DNA from: Saccharomonospora azurea NA-128
GTDB taxonomy: Bacteria > Actinomycetota > Actinomycetes > Mycobacteriales > Pseudonocardiaceae
DNA: 64,000 nucleotides
Assembly: GCF_000231055.2 (NCBI RefSeq)
Contig: NZ_CM001466.1
Span: 221,624-285,623, forward strand
Direction of reading: 5' to 3'
Shown piece by piece: positions 26,786 through 37,193 of the stretch. Both the position numbers and the translations under genes were made by a program. Numbering within the stretch: the first letter of the stretch is position 1; the number at the start of each line of letters is the position of its first letter. Under the pieces are notes generated by a model that was not told the origin of the DNA, searched no databases, and saw only the letters and a list, made by a program, of their open reading frames with translations.

Positions 26786-27187
26786 ATGTCAGACGACAAG
26801 CCGAAGGCAGGGGTGTGGCTGGGGGCGGCAGCATCGGCCGTGGCCGTCCTCGCCTTTTTCGGCGTGAACTCCTTCGACCAACTGACTGCCACGCTCGACC
26901 CGACGTCCGCAGCCCTCGACTCCTGCGAGGAGGCTTACCGGGCATGGCAGGAGAACGGGATGGAGCCCGGGGACTACCGCGTCTACAGCCGCACGATCTT
27001 GGCGATCGCTGACGAGACCGAGGACGAGAAGCTAAAGGCGATTCTCCGAACCGAGGGTGACGCTGCCGAGGAGATGGCTGCGGCGTTGATCCGCAACGAT
27101 GCCAGCACGTCGGATGCCCTGCTCCGGAGCAACGACGCCACGATCGCCCGGCAGCAGTACTGCTCCGAACTCGAAGAGAGCAACTGA
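26786..27187 (+). CDS. small single-pass membrane protein, unknown
   Basis: 133 aa. ATG 26786 is preceded by GGGGGAGG at ideal distance, so the upstream ATG at 26750 is rejected. A short polar start (MSDDKPKAG) leads to one membrane helix (VWLGAAASAVAVLAFFGV), then an acidic helical domain with several Asp/Glu/Ala runs and two cysteines (DSCEEAYRAW, QQYCSELEESN). No family recognised. It ends 75 bp from the convergent jetD gene. Confidence 0.65.
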   Translation: MSDDKPKAGVWLGAAASAVAVLAFFGVNSFDQLTATLDPTSAALDSCEEAYRAWQENGMEPGDYRVYSRTILAIADETEDEKLKAILRTEGDAAEEMAAALIRNDASTSDALLRSNDATIARQQYCSELEESN

Positions 27188-27262
27188 ACGCCTGACACGG
27201 GAGACAAGGCCGGTGTCTCCTGTCCCATGGACGGCACCTCGACGAGGTTTCGCCGCGTCCGC

Positions 27263-28489
27263 TCAGCCCTGGCCGTTCACGACGCGCAGCAAGCGGGTCA
27301 CGGCGTCGGCGAGTGGGATGGTCTCCTGTTCGATGCGACGGAACGGCGTGGGGCCTGCGGTCGCGATCGTGTCGTACGCGGTGGTTTCGGCGTCGGTGAG
27401 GTGCCGCAGAACCCCCGGTGACGGTCTGAGGGGGCGCCCGTCCTTGTCGCGGTCGACGCCGTGATCGGCGTAGCGCTGCAGGTCGGTGGCGTCCATGAGA
27501 ATCGAGGTGACCGGCTTCGGGGGTGTCCCGTCGGGTCCGGGTTCGGCCAGCGTGGCTCGGAATCGGTCGAGGATCGCGTACCCGTCCGCGTCGATGTCGC
27601 CCCAGTAGACGACGTGCTCCGCGGCACGGACCCAGGGCACACCACCCAGGAGGGCTGCTGCGGCCTTGCCGCCGCCTTCCACCACAACGGTGTCCTTGAC
27701 CGGCGGGAACCACAGCCGGGAGTCGCGGTTCTCCACGACGAGGACCACGCGCGGCGGGTAGGCGATGTCGTGCACGTCCCCGGTCGTCCAGGCGTCGTGC
27801 CTGCGGCGGCCCGATGCCAGGTGGTCCGGGTCGACGTAGGTCAGGTGCACGACCGTCGGCCGGGGCCGCACCTCGGCCCGGACGTCGCGACCACTGACAT
27901 CACGCAGCAGTGTCCCGTGAGAGTCCAGCCACTTGGTGTGCATGCCGGGGATCGGGAGCTGCCGCAGCGTCCACGGGCTGACGTCGGGATGCTTCCGCAG
28001 CCAGGTCACCGCGCCGAGCAGTACGTCCACGTCGTTCGGCCGCAGACGAGAGACGGCTCGGAGCGTGGCCGGGGTGAGAGCGGCGTCGGCCGAGCGCAGC
28101 GCCGACGCCAGCTCACGGGCACGCCCGATGTCCACAGTGGGTGGTGCGACACCGGTGTCGGCGAGGAGCGCGACGGCGCCGTCGAGATCCGCCCGCAGCG
28201 TGGCGGGGAACTCACCGACCACGCCACGGATGCTCACCGCTGTGCGGACGAGGTCCACTCCGGCGGGGAGTCTGCTCGCGAACTCCCGCCAGAGCCTGTG
28301 CCACTCGTGCCAGGTGGCGTGCCCCAGCCGTTCGACGGCCTTGCCCGTCGACACGCCGGGTCGAAGCGGGACGGAGAAGGTGACCCGGTCGCCGACGCCG
28401 AAGTCCGCGCACACGGCGTCCGCCCACTTCTGCTCGACCTTGCGGCGAACCGTCGTCAGAGCGTCGTCCGGGGTGACGAGCGTGCTCAT
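27263..28489 (-). CDS. jetD: JetD, Wadjet nuclease subunit (DUF3322/DUF2220, TOPRIM)
   Basis: 408 aa. The N-terminal DUF3322 part (residues ~1-190) precedes a DUF2220 TOPRIM-like catalytic domain: VVLVVENRDSRLWFPP (acidic residue), VVEGGGKAAAALLG and VVYWGDIDADGYAILDRFRA, the Asp-x-Asp metal site. JetD cleaves plasmid DNA once the SMC complex has extruded and stalled on a closed circle. The ATG (28487-28489) overlaps the jetC stop in ATGA, so it is translationally coupled. Full length for the family. Confidence 0.93.
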   Translation of the reverse strand: MSTLVTPDDALTTVRRKVEQKWADAVCADFGVGDRVTFSVPLRPGVSTGKAVERLGHATWHEWHRLWREFASRLPAGVDLVRTAVSIRGVVGEFPATLRADLDGAVALLADTGVAPPTVDIGRARELASALRSADAALTPATLRAVSRLRPNDVDVLLGAVTWLRKHPDVSPWTLRQLPIPGMHTKWLDSHGTLLRDVSGRDVRAEVRPRPTVVHLTYVDPDHLASGRRRHDAWTTGDVHDIAYPPRVVLVVENRDSRLWFPPVKDTVVVEGGGKAAAALLGGVPWVRAAEHVVYWGDIDADGYAILDRFRATLAEPGPDGTPPKPVTSILMDATDLQRYADHGVDRDKDGRPLRPSPGVLRHLTDAETTAYDTIATAGPTPFRRIEQETIPLADAVTRLLRVVNGQG

Positions 28490-31400
28490 GCGTCCGGAAC
28501 CCCGACCAGCGGCTTCGCATACGAGCGGCCCTCGGAGTTCTTGAGGATCAGGTACTCCGCGTCCACGTGCGGCTCGATCGCGCTGTGTTTGTCGTTCGGG
28601 GCACCGATGATCAGTTGGAAACCGAGTCCGCGCCACGCGCCGATGGCTCGACCGGTGAGGCGCGCGTCCGCCTTGATCAGCGCCTCGTCGAGGAAGATCG
28701 GCGCGTAGCGGGGACGATCGGCGCCCGCGTCGCCCAGCTGGTACCGCAACGCGGCACCGACGATGAATGCCACCAGCTCCTGCGACTCGCCACCGGACTT
28801 CTCGCCGATGTGGTCGTACACGGCGACGTGTTTGCCGTCGAGGTCGCGTTTCTCGGCGCTGATCCGCACGTGGTTGCGGACGTCGACGAGGTCGGCGAAG
28901 TCGGGGGCGGTGCGCCGGATGCGGTCGATCACCTTGGCCATGCGGTGATACGCGCGCTCCCGGTCGGCGTCCGTGTCCGCCCGGTCGATCAACGCGCGCA
29001 CGTCGCGCAGCTCCTTGCGGAACCGGGCGCGCACGGTGGAATGGCTCTCCTGCGGGTCGATGCGCAGCCGGTGTTCGTCGTCGGCGAACGGGAGTTCGGC
29101 GAGGATGCGGTTGACCGGGTCGATCCGGTCGCGGATCTCCCGCACCGCCGCGGCGAGTTCGCTGTCCAGCCCGGTGAGGTCGTTGCCGGACAGCTTGAGC
29201 AGGCTGTCCCGCCACTCCGCCTCCAGCTCGTGCAGGCCGCTGCTCTCCAGGTCGGTGAGGACGCGGTCGAAGTCGCGATAGGAGGCGTCGGGATCGGTAC
29301 CGAGGTTCGGGTTGGGCCAGCGTTCGAGGAACACCGAGAACGTGTCCTCCAACGCCTTTCTCGACCGGCCGATCGTCTCCGTCGCCGACTGCCGGTCGGC
29401 GTGGAGTCGTTCGGCGGCCCGTTTCACCGCCGCGTCGAATTCCGCCAGTTCCGTCGCCGGAGCGTCGGCCGAGGTGTCCGCGAACAGTGTCTCCAGGTAT
29501 TCCTGGTGCTCCGGAAGGACGACCGTGCCGGTCTCCGTGGCCGCATCGAGGGCCGACTGGGCGCGGTCGACCTCGTCGACGGTCGACTCCCATTGCGCGC
29601 CGAGCTCCTCCACGGTCTTCCTCCGCTCACCGACACGCTGGGTGAGCTCCCTGACCTGATTCTTTAGCTCGTCGACCTGTCGCTGCAGCTGATCGATCTT
29701 CGGGTTGCCCGCACGGACCTCCTCGACGACGCGGTCCCACCGGTTGCGTTCCGCCTTCACCGACTCGACGTCCACCTGGTCCCACGACAACTCGGTCACG
29801 GTCCGGTAGGCCGCCCGCCGGGCCTCGAACGAGTTGAGCTCGTCCTCCGCCCGCGACACCCACGCGTCGGCCTCGTCGAGGCGGTGGCGCGCGGCATCGA
29901 TCCGCTGGTCGAGCTCGGCGAGCAGCCTGGTGTTGGTGAAGCCGAGCACGTTGGCCCGGCCGTGGCCGCCGTGCGCGCCCCGGCCGGGCTGCGACGTCTG
30001 ACCGGTGATCGTGAGCGCTTTGGTGTACTGGGGGAGCAATCGGGGCGTGTCGACGCAGACGAAGTCGAACCGGCTCGCGAGCTCGCTCTTGAGCCACGCC
30101 GTGAAGGGCGACGGCCGGTAGTCGAGCCTGCCGGGGAGCGTCTTCGCGTTGAGCCTGACCTCGTCGTGCCGGCCCGTGCGCACACCCTGGAAGTGCACGC
30201 GTCGAGCGGTCGGGACCGTGTTGATGGCCTCACGGAACGCGTTCAGCCGTCCCATGTCGATGAGCATGCGCGTGGCGAACCCGCCGAGTGCCAGGTTGAA
30301 CGCCTCCCGCCACGGTTCGAACTCGGTGCGCACCTCGATCAGCTCGCCGACGAACGGCAGGTCGTCCGGCGTCAGCCCGGCGGCCTCGGCCAGGGTTGCG
30401 CGAGCCGTGTGCAGGTCGGTCGGGATGTTCCCCTTGCGCGCCGTGACCGCCTTGCGTTCGGCGCGCAGCGCGGCCAGTTCCGTGTCGGCGTCCCGTTTCT
30501 CGCTCATCGCGTCGGCGAACCGGGCTTGAGCGGTTCGCCGTGCTTCCGTGTCGGCGAGGGACCGATGCGCCGTCTCGACCAGCGCGGTGAATTCTGCGCC
30601 GGTCGACACCGTGACGCCGAGGGTGCCGAGTGCCCGGTCCAGCTGCTGCCGGGTTCGCTCGACGTCGCCCAGCCGCTGCTCGACGCTGCGCCGCTCTCGG
30701 AGTGCTGTGTCCAGGCGGTCACCACCGGAGGCGCGGAGTGTGTCGGCGGCCCCTTCGCACTGCGCTTCGGTGGCTTCGACCAGGGCGTTGGTCTCCGCCA
30801 GTTCCTGTTCGGCCCGCCGGTATCGCTGAGCGAGGTCCCGCTCGGCCGCACGGAGAAGGTCGAGCCGACGTTCGTGACACCACAACGCGGCAGGCGACGA
30901 CGTCTCGGTGAACGAGCCGATCGCCTCGATCAGGTGCAGCCGCTCCACCGCGTCGTCGATGGCGCGCCGGTGCTCGCGGATCGGCGTCAGCGCCTTCACC
31001 TGCTGGCGAGCGACGATCATCCGCTCGCGCGTGCCGGACAGCTCGTCGAACTGCTGCACCACCGCGTCCGCTGTGGCCAAGGTGGACGGTTCTTCGAGCA
31101 CCATCGTCTTGTACAGGGCGTCGACGGTGGTGATCTGCTGGCCGGCCTGGATCCGACCGAGCAGCGCGACGGCCTTGTGCCCGTCACCCGCAGCGCCGAT
31201 GCCGAGCGTGTGGTGGAGTCGCGCGGTGAAGTCCCGGTCGGTCTCGAAGCACGTCAGGCCGGTCGATTCGACCTCCGCGCGGGCGAGCCGCTTGGCCGCC
31301 GGGCCTTCCAGCTCCCGCAGCGAGTAGTGGTGGTCGCAGGTGGCGCGCACCGCCACGACGTCGTCGAGGGCGCGGGCGGACGACGGCACATACCAGGCGC

Positions 31401-31827
31401 GGAGCGCGGTGAACTCGGCACCGGTGTGGTCGACCCAGGTCATCGCGATGGCCGACCAGGTGTCCCGGCCGTCACCCCGCAACACGCGCGACTTCGTCTC
31501 GCCGTCCGTGCGGGACTCGTCGAGCTTGCCGCGCGCGTAGGAGAGGATGTTGCGCTGGTCCTTGCCTCGGGGCCTGCCGACCACGCCGCCGTTCGACGCG
31601 CCGTTGAACGGCGTCGTGTGCGGCATGAGCAACGCGATGTAGGAGTCCATCAGCGTCGACTTGCCCGACCCGGAACCGCCACTGAGCAGCGTGGCGCCGG
31701 GCGCGAACCGCACGCGGTGATACCCGTCGTAGCCGCCCCAGTTCACCAGTTGCAGGTCCCGGGCCACCCACTGCTGGCCCCGTGATGCCGCCGGGATCAA
31801 CCCGAACAGCGTGTCGATCATGCTCAC
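28486..31827 (-). CDS. jetC: JetC, SMC/MukB-like ATPase of Wadjet
   Basis: About 1113 aa. Walker [10 protein letters not shown] near residue 50, long coiled-coil arms (~300-520 and ~660-870, rich in [20 protein letters not shown]), a central hinge around residue 540-640, and C-terminal ABC signature [14 protein letters not shown] with Walker [16 protein letters not shown]. It is the loop-extruding motor of the JetABC complex, which recognises small circular DNA. Start GTG 31827 overlaps the jetB stop (GTGA); an ATG two codons later is the alternative. Longest gene of the operon. Confidence 0.95.
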   Translation of the reverse strand: MSMIDTLFGLIPAASRGQQWVARDLQLVNWGGYDGYHRVRFAPGATLLSGGSGSGKSTLMDSYIALLMPHTTPFNGASNGGVVGRPRGKDQRNILSYARGKLDESRTDGETKSRVLRGDGRDTWSAIAMTWVDHTGAEFTALRAWYVPSSARALDDVVAVRATCDHHYSLRELEGPAAKRLARAEVESTGLTCFETDRDFTARLHHTLGIGAAGDGHKAVALLGRIQAGQQITTVDALYKTMVLEEPSTLATADAVVQQFDELSGTRERMIVARQQVKALTPIREHRRAIDDAVERLHLIEAIGSFTETSSPAALWCHERRLDLLRAAERDLAQRYRRAEQELAETNALVEATEAQCEGAADTLRASGGDRLDTALRERRSVEQRLGDVERTRQQLDRALGTLGVTVSTGAEFTALVETAHRSLADTEARRTAQARFADAMSEKRDADTELAALRAERKAVTARKGNIPTDLHTARATLAEAAGLTPDDLPFVGELIEVRTEFEPWREAFNLALGGFATRMLIDMGRLNAFREAINTVPTARRVHFQGVRTGRHDEVRLNAKTLPGRLDYRPSPFTAWLKSELASRFDFVCVDTPRLLPQYTKALTITGQTSQPGRGAHGGHGRANVLGFTNTRLLAELDQRIDAARHRLDEADAWVSRAEDELNSFEARRAAYRTVTELSWDQVDVESVKAERNRWDRVVEEVRAGNPKIDQLQRQVDELKNQVRELTQRVGERRKTVEELGAQWESTVDEVDRAQSALDAATETGTVVLPEHQEYLETLFADTSADAPATELAEFDAAVKRAAERLHADRQSATETIGRSRKALEDTFSVFLERWPNPNLGTDPDASYRDFDRVLTDLESSGLHELEAEWRDSLLKLSGNDLTGLDSELAAAVREIRDRIDPVNRILAELPFADDEHRLRIDPQESHSTVRARFRKELRDVRALIDRADTDADRERAYHRMAKVIDRIRRTAPDFADLVDVRNHVRISAEKRDLDGKHVAVYDHIGEKSGGESQELVAFIVGAALRYQLGDAGADRPRYAPIFLDEALIKADARLTGRAIGAWRGLGFQLIIGAPNDKHSAIEPHVDAEYLILKNSEGRSYAKPLVGVPDA

Positions 31828-32480
31828 GCCGTGGCCTCGTTCCGTTCGCGCAACCACTGCTGCAGTTCGGCGAGTTTCGCGGTACTCAGCACGACCTCCA
31901 CCAGCGGAGTGATGCGATACCGGCCCGCGGATTCCTCGACGAGCAGGCCCTCGGTGGACAGCCGCTGCACCGCACCGCGAACCTCCTGCTGGCTGCGGGC
32001 CTGGTTGTGGTCCCTGGGATCGAAGTAGGTCAGCACGGTCTGTTCCAGTTCCTCGATGTCCACGCGTGCGGACGTCTCGCCCGTGCCCCGTTCCCGCTGG
32101 AAGACGGTCCGCAGGTGCACCAGCACCAACGTCTCGGCCCGGTTGTAGGGCTCGTCCCTGAGCAGGATCGGCACGTCCAGCTCCGTCGAGCGCACCTGCT
32201 GCTTGTACGCGATGCCGCGGTCGTGATCGACCACGAGGCGGACGAACAGGTCGTGCAGCCGTGACTCGATGATCTGCTGGTTCTCCAGCAACGTCCGCCA
32301 CTGCGCCGGGTTCTTCTCGGCCAGTAGGAACTTGCGGCGCAGCAACTGGACCAACACCCGCCGCACGTCCGCGTCCAGCGTGCCCGCGTCCCCGGGGAAC
32401 AGCTCGGTCGGATCGTCCTCCATCGGCACCGGGTCGATGAACCCGGCGTCCGTGTCGGACCAGCTCTCGGTCTCACTCAT
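31824..32480 (-). CDS. jetB: JetB, kite subunit of Wadjet (DUF4194)
   Basis: 218 aa. An acidic N-terminal tail ([22 protein letters not shown]) precedes two winged-helix-like modules: [24 protein letters not shown] and [33 protein letters not shown]. MukE-like KITE proteins of this kind bind the kleisin JetA and DNA. The ATG overlaps the jetA stop (ATGA). Length is normal for DUF4194. Confidence 0.92.
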   Translation of the reverse strand: MSETESWSDTDAGFIDPVPMEDDPTELFPGDAGTLDADVRRVLVQLLRRKFLLAEKNPAQWRTLLENQQIIESRLHDLFVRLVVDHDRGIAYKQQVRSTELDVPILLRDEPYNRAETLVLVHLRTVFQRERGTGETSARVDIEELEQTVLTYFDPRDHNQARSQQEVRGAVQRLSTEGLLVEESAGRYRITPLVEVVLSTAKLAELQQWLRERNEATA

Positions 32481-33970
32481 TGCTCACCGTTCCCGTCAGC
32501 CGGGTTCGCCGCGACCACACCGCCGAGCGCGAACCGTCGCCGGGTTCCGTCGGGCCGGACCGTGTCGACCAGGGCGACCTCGGCCGTCTCGGTCATCCCG
32601 GCGTCGTGGGCGATCTCCAGGAAGCCGAGCAGGTCGACCGGACGCCGGAGGTCCTCGGGCGCCGCACGGAACGCCGCCGCGACATCCACGTCGTCCGCGT
32701 CGCCCGCGAACGCGGCCAGGTGCTCCTGCAGCGCGCCGTATCGCGGACCGCCCCAGGCCCGGGTGTCCGCGGAGGCCACGTCCTCGACCTCGTCCCACTC
32801 CCGCAACGGCGCGGGGGGCTGCGGCGGCCGCAGGTCGCTTGCCCGCTGCCGCAGATGCCCGACGTCGGCCACCGGCAGGCGGCGAAGCGGCTCGACGGCC
32901 TCGCCGCGGCGGGAACCGGGAACCCACGTGTGAAGGCCGGACATCACGTTCCTCAGCAGGTCGTCCACCTGGCGGTCGCGCATCGGGTCGTGGTCGCGCA
33001 CCTGAGTGGTGATCACGTGGGAAGCCTGCCGCTGCGCGGTCAGCACCTCCTGAACCCCCTGCTCGACCCGGCGCGAGATGTCGGTGAGTTCCCGCCGCTG
33101 CCGCTCCGGCAGCAGGTCGGTGAACCGGTGCCGGAGCACCGTTCGTAGCTGACTCCACAGGTTGTGGATCTGCGCCGGGTCGCCGATCAGCCGCAACGCA
33201 CCCGCGAACGCGCGGCCCTCCGGCGTCGCGTCGAGGATCTGCTCGCCGCGTTCCAGGTATTCGCGGAGGACCTCGCCGGTCGGCCGCACGTCGTGCCGCA
33301 ACTCGGCGACGACGTCACGCTGGATGTCTTTGATCGACTCCGCCACGCGCGCGAAGTCCGCGGGTAGTTCGCGCGCCAGGTGCAGCACGTTCTCGGCCGC
33401 CTCCAGCAGCTTCTCGTCCTCGACGGTCTCGACCGCGCCGCCCCGTTCGAGCCGGGTGAGCTCCTTCTGCCGCTGTTGGATCTCCTCGTGCAGGCGCGAG
33501 ATGCGGGCCATCACGTCCGGATCGGCGTCCTGCGCGAGCCGCTCGATCGCGTCCAGCAACGTCCTGACCCGCGACTCCGACACCCGGGTGCGCACCCCGC
33601 CGACCCGGCCCGCGACTTCGAGCGCCCCGACGCCGTACGCGGACAGCCGATACACCTCGACGTCGTCGTCGGAGACCTGCCGCACCAACCAGCCCGCCTG
33701 CACCCACTGCCGGCAGAGGTCCCGCGCGTTCCCGCTCGGCAGTGGCTGGTTGTCCTCGTCCCCGTATCCCGCGGCGCGCAACTGGTCGAGCGCGTCGTCG
33801 ATCTCCGCGTGCGCGTCCGCCACCGCCACGCTCGGCCGCTCCGCGGTGAAGACCATCGCCAGCGCCGTCACCACGAACGGCGCGTGCGTCTGATGCAGGA
33901 GCGCGAGCATCGGGTTCTGGAACGCGCGCAGTGCCCCCTGGTAGGCGCCTTCTATGCCTCGTGTAGCCAT
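32477..33970 (-). CDS. jetA: JetA, kleisin subunit of type I Wadjet (DUF3375)
   Basis: 497 aa. The N-terminal winged helix ([32 protein letters not shown]) and mostly helical remainder match DUF3375, the MukF-like kleisin that marks type I Wadjet. A long helical region with coiled-coil character ([19 protein letters not shown]) links the N- and C-terminal JetC contacts. The ATG at 33968-33970 begins homology; no strong ribosome site is visible. First gene of the jetABCD operon, with a foreign-looking 456-aa gene 114 bp upstream in the same direction. Confidence 0.92.
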   Translation of the reverse strand: MATRGIEGAYQGALRAFQNPMLALLHQTHAPFVVTALAMVFTAERPSVAVADAHAEIDDALDQLRAAGYGDEDNQPLPSGNARDLCRQWVQAGWLVRQVSDDDVEVYRLSAYGVGALEVAGRVGGVRTRVSESRVRTLLDAIERLAQDADPDVMARISRLHEEIQQRQKELTRLERGGAVETVEDEKLLEAAENVLHLARELPADFARVAESIKDIQRDVVAELRHDVRPTGEVLREYLERGEQILDATPEGRAFAGALRLIGDPAQIHNLWSQLRTVLRHRFTDLLPERQRRELTDISRRVEQGVQEVLTAQRQASHVITTQVRDHDPMRDRQVDDLLRNVMSGLHTWVPGSRRGEAVEPLRRLPVADVGHLRQRASDLRPPQPPAPLREWDEVEDVASADTRAWGGPRYGALQEHLAAFAGDADDVDVAAAFRAAPEDLRRPVDLLGFLEIAHDAGMTETAEVALVDTVRPDGTRRRFALGGVVAANPADGNGEQ

Positions 33971-34084
33971 CGCCGCGTAGCGTACGGTGTGCGTCCGACA
34001 CGGTCGGTGACCGCGCCGGGTTGGGAGGATCACGGCTGGTCACGACCGGGGTGGGCTCGGACGTCGATCGGCGAACCGTTGACA

Positions 34085-35455
34085 TCAGGGGAGTATGCGC
34101 ATGGCGAGGACCGTCCCATCAGCGTGGATCGACACCGGGCCGTTCCACGAGTCGCTCCGAAGGCCGCTGGGCCAGGTAGAACGCCGCTCGTAGACCTCGT
34201 GGCGGTACCGCTCCACCCGTCCTTCGACCAGGAGCTGAAGCAGGTCGTTGGCGACGCCCGAGAAGGCCTCGACTCGGGTGCCGTTCAGGCGGAAGATGTG
34301 GTCGGTGCCGGAGAACTTGATCCCGAAGAGGATGTGACACGCATCCCGCACGCTCCCGGCTGCCGCGTGCGTGAATCCGGTGAAATGCTCGCGCCCTTGT
34401 CGGCGGGTCAAGTACTGGGTAGTCGCGCCGCCGTCCCCGGCGAAGGCAGTCACCCCGGCGGCGGCGGTACGCGCGAGCACGCGCGCGAACCACTCGTACC
34501 GGTCCGGTGTGACGTGGAAGCCGTCGACCGGTTTCGGACGCTCGCCTCCTTCGGCGGGCGGTTGTATCCCGTCGAGGAAGTTCGTTTCGTCGACCAGAAC
34601 ATCGAGATTGCTACGCTCACTTCGCGGACTGCTCAACCACCCGCCACTTCCCTGGGCGCACAGCGTGTTGACGGTGACAGGACCGTCCGGTGGCAATTCG
34701 GTACTGAAAATCAGAACTGGCGTCTCATTCCACGGCCCGATGTGGACATGTTCGACGTGAGCTGAGGCGGAGGCGAGTTGACTGTGCGACGTCGAAGCGT
34801 TGCTGTGATGTCCTTTGCACGCGATCGGAATGACCAGGGAACGTTTACCCGGCTTCCATACCTCGGCGAAGTATTGCGGTTTATAGCGACCGAGTTGTCT
34901 CCATCCTGCGTATAGTGCCGTGTCTGCGGGAACTATCGAGACGACCCGTTCCGGATAGTGTTGTTCCAGTATCCGCCGGGCTGCTACCAAGGCGAAACCG
35001 GTGCCGAGCTCCTCCGACTGGATCGCCTTATAGCGCTGCGCTGTTCTCTTGCCTTCGGCGGACAACCGCATGAAAGAACCGGCGTTGCCGGTCAGTGCCT
35101 GGCTGTATTTCAGCGCTCCCCAGTGCTCGGCGAGTCCGCGCGCGGCTCCGCGCCGCGACAACGCGATACTGCGGGCGAGTACATGTAGCACGTGCCATGG
35201 GGTAATTCCGTCAGCCCGCCTTTCCTTCAGTGGCACAGGCCAGAGCTCTGGCTTCCGACGCAAGGCGTTGTCGGTCAACCCTCTCTCGGGCCGCTCCTTC
35301 GCGCGTCTCTCGTCGTCCTTCGCTGCGGCTGAAGCCACCGCGCCTACCAAACTGGGATCAGAGTTGAGGGAGAAGTTCGAACTCTGGATGAGTTGTTCCA
35401 AAACGCTTCGCGCCGGCTCCAACACGTTCCCCCAAGGCTCAGAGACACACTGCAC
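34085..35455 (-). CDS. unrecognised protein upstream of Wadjet
   Basis: 456 aa from GTG 35453-35455 (a GTG a few codons later is possible). Lower GC and different codon use than its neighbours. No export signal or membrane helix. The middle has a beta-alpha stretch FAEVWKPGKRSLVIPIACKG with spaced Glu and Lys and a following HHSN, which is reminiscent of restriction-endonuclease-like (PD-(D/E)xK) cores, but the signature is not complete. The C-terminal part (AACGVTAF-like glycine turn, then RLNGTRVEAFSGVANDLLQLL) is not recognised. Orientation and 114-bp spacing make it a candidate accessory gene of the Wadjet operon. Confidence 0.7.
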   Translation of the reverse strand: MQCVSEPWGNVLEPARSVLEQLIQSSNFSLNSDPSLVGAVASAAAKDDERRAKERPERGLTDNALRRKPELWPVPLKERRADGITPWHVLHVLARSIALSRRGAARGLAEHWGALKYSQALTGNAGSFMRLSAEGKRTAQRYKAIQSEELGTGFALVAARRILEQHYPERVVSIVPADTALYAGWRQLGRYKPQYFAEVWKPGKRSLVIPIACKGHHSNASTSHSQLASASAHVEHVHIGPWNETPVLIFSTELPPDGPVTVNTLCAQGSGGWLSSPRSERSNLDVLVDETNFLDGIQPPAEGGERPKPVDGFHVTPDRYEWFARVLARTAAAGVTAFAGDGGATTQYLTRRQGREHFTGFTHAAAGSVRDACHILFGIKFSGTDHIFRLNGTRVEAFSGVANDLLQLLVEGRVERYRHEVYERRSTWPSGLRSDSWNGPVSIHADGTVLAMRILP

Positions 35456-35768
35456 TCGGCACTACGGGATCTTGACCGAGGTCCAACACTACGTTGTTGA
35501 TCTAGTGCGCACATCCGCGCAACGAGTGAGGTGAACCCGAATCATTTTCACGGTCGGCGGCCATGTCCTTGCCTGATCGCCATGCATGGAACAGGATTGG
35601 AACAGGAGAGAGATGACCGGATCGGCAGTTGACCCTCGAGTAGTTTCACCACTCGGCGTGGTTCCGAGAACGGTCGTGGCTGTAGCATGATCATTTATGT
35701 GAGAGGACCAGGCGAAAACATGTGCAAAATGCCCGCGCCCATGAGAGGCTGACGTAAAGTCCGCCAGC
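35456..35768. other. non-coding region between divergent genes
   Basis: About 313 bp of relatively AT-rich sequence between the 456-aa gene and the YbaB-like gene. Both strands carry only short open frames without family resemblance. It should contain promoters for both sides; nothing specific was identified. Confidence 0.4.
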
Positions 35769-36152
35769 GTGGATAACCGAAGAGGGGCTTCGAAGAAGCC
35801 GAGGACTGGGAGTATGAGAAGCCCTCCTTCAGTCACAGAACCGGAGGAAACGCTGATCGGGCAGGACGCCGATCAGGTAGTGCAGGTGGTCGTGTCGGCG
35901 GAGGTGGATGTCATCGCGGTGCGGTTGTCGCCGCAGTGGCGTCAGGTCGTCGACCCGCGGGCACTGCACACAAGCGTGCTCACCGCCGCGAATGCCGCGA
36001 CGGCAAGCGCGCTGGCTCGCAGTGTCGAGCTGACCAACACCATTTCCACCGAACAGACCTCCATTTCGCAGAAGGTGCACGACCTCGGGGACGAGTGGGC
36101 GAAATCGAACATCGGTGCCATGCAGAACAAGTCCGATGGGGAAGTGCGATGA
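35769..36152 (+). CDS. YbaB/EbfC-like small protein
   Basis: About 127 aa. The core VVQVVVSAEVDVIAVRLSPQWRQVVDPRAL followed by a helix (HTSVLTAANAATASALARSVE) resembles the YbaB/EbfC nucleoid-associated fold as found in actinobacterial variants. Start uncertain (GTG 35769 or ATG 35814, both with weak ribosome sites). The stop overlaps the next ATG (ATGA), so translation is coupled to the following membrane gene. Confidence 0.6.
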   Translation: MDNRRGASKKPRTGSMRSPPSVTEPEETLIGQDADQVVQVVVSAEVDVIAVRLSPQWRQVVDPRALHTSVLTAANAATASALARSVELTNTISTEQTSISQKVHDLGDEWAKSNIGAMQNKSDGEVR

Positions 36153-36595
36153 CGCTTGCCCAGTCCGCAGCGCGATCCGTCGGGAATACAGCGATCGGTG
36201 TTGCCCTCCTCGTGCTGGTGGCACTCATCTGGCTCGGCCTCGCGGCGCCCACCGGCATCCATCCGTTCTTCTACTTCGGACTGATCTTTCTTGGTGGGGG
36301 AGCGGTGGGACTGCTGTTCGCCGGAGTCGGCGTGATGGCCGTGCGATCGCGTGTTCCCACCACTGCCGATCTCCGGTTTTTCCAGGGAATTCGCAGGCTG
36401 GTGCTCGCCATGTGGTTGTGCGCCGTGGTCGCCGACGCGCTCGGCATCCTGGTGGTGCTCGCGATCGCCGGCGGCCAGGGCAGTACGCCACTGGGCGCGA
36501 GCACGTTGACCGTCGCGTTCGCCACGGCGGCGGTCACGGTGATCTGTGCCGGTATCACCTCGACCGTCATGCGCCGCGTGCTACCCACGGCTTGA
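36149..36595 (+). CDS. small integral membrane protein (4 TM)
   Basis: 148 aa from the overlapped ATG 36149. Four hydrophobic segments: GVALLVLVALIWLGLA, FFYFGLIFLGGGAVGLLFAGV, LVLAMWLCAVVADALGILVVL and LTVAFATAAVTVICAGI. No motif. It forms one unit with the YbaB-like gene before it and a second membrane gene after it, which starts within its stop codon. Confidence 0.65.
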   Translation: MTLAQSAARSVGNTAIGVALLVLVALIWLGLAAPTGIHPFFYFGLIFLGGGAVGLLFAGVGVMAVRSRVPTTADLRFFQGIRRLVLAMWLCAVVADALGILVVLAIAGGQGSTPLGASTLTVAFATAAVTVICAGITSTVMRRVLPTA

Positions 36596-37098
36596 TCTCG
36601 TGCGCCGTCGAGATCGGGAACGTCACCGGCGACTACCGTGCGATCGATCCGAGCCGTGCGCGGCGCATCGGCGCGAGCGCCGTGCCGCTCGGACTCGGTT
36701 CGTTCTCGCTGGCGACGGCGTTCGCCGGGAGTGTCGTGTGCCTGGGGGTGGGGTGGGCGACGAAGGCCCAGCTGCTGGCGATGACGGTGGGCGCACATGG
36801 CGCGCAAGCGGTCATCGCCGTGTCCTTCGGCATCGTCACGATGTCCATGCGCCGCACGGTCTCGGCTCGACGGCTCGAACTCGGATCTGCCAACGCGGTC
36901 CGCCGGAACTTGCTCGTCCTGTGGAACCTGTCCCTGCTCATGGCGTGCCTGGGCTGGCTCGCTTTCGGGGTGGGTGTCACCACCACTCTGGAGTCGATCG
37001 GTGCGTCGGCGGCCTTCGTGGAGATCCTCGTGTCTGCCGTGCTCGTCGTGTACAACGGCATCGTCCTGGTGGTGGCCAGTCGTCTGCTGCGGGCCTGA
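36592..37098 (+). CDS. second small integral membrane protein (4 TM)
   Basis: About 168 aa if the TTG at 36592 (overlapping the previous TGA as TTGA) is the start; an in-frame GTG near 36681 is possible. Four hydrophobic stretches, including LGLGSFSLATAFAGSVVCLGV, VGAHGAQAVIAVSFGIV, LLVLWNLSLLMACLGWLAFGV and AAFVEILVSAVLVVYNGIVLVV. Like the previous gene it has no recognised domain; together they look like a divergently decayed or duplicated pair. Confidence 0.55.
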   Translation: MISCAVEIGNVTGDYRAIDPSRARRIGASAVPLGLGSFSLATAFAGSVVCLGVGWATKAQLLAMTVGAHGAQAVIAVSFGIVTMSMRRTVSARRLELGSANAVRRNLLVLWNLSLLMACLGWLAFGVGVTTTLESIGASAAFVEILVSAVLVVYNGIVLVVASRLLRA

Positions 37099-37146
37099 CC
37101 CGCGCCGTGATCGACCCGCTCGGTGACGTCGGGGACGATGGTTGGC

Positions 37147-37182
37147 GAAACAAAAGAACCGGCCGCCTTCGACGACCGGTTC
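37147..37182 (-). terminator. intrinsic terminator after tRNA-Leu
   Basis: On the minus strand GAACCGG (rc of 37176-37182) pairs with CCGGTTC (rc of 37156-37162) around a 13-base loop and is followed by TTTTGTTTC. This is a textbook rho-independent terminator just past the tRNA 3' end. Confidence 0.75.
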
Positions 37183-37193
37183 ATCACTCTGTG

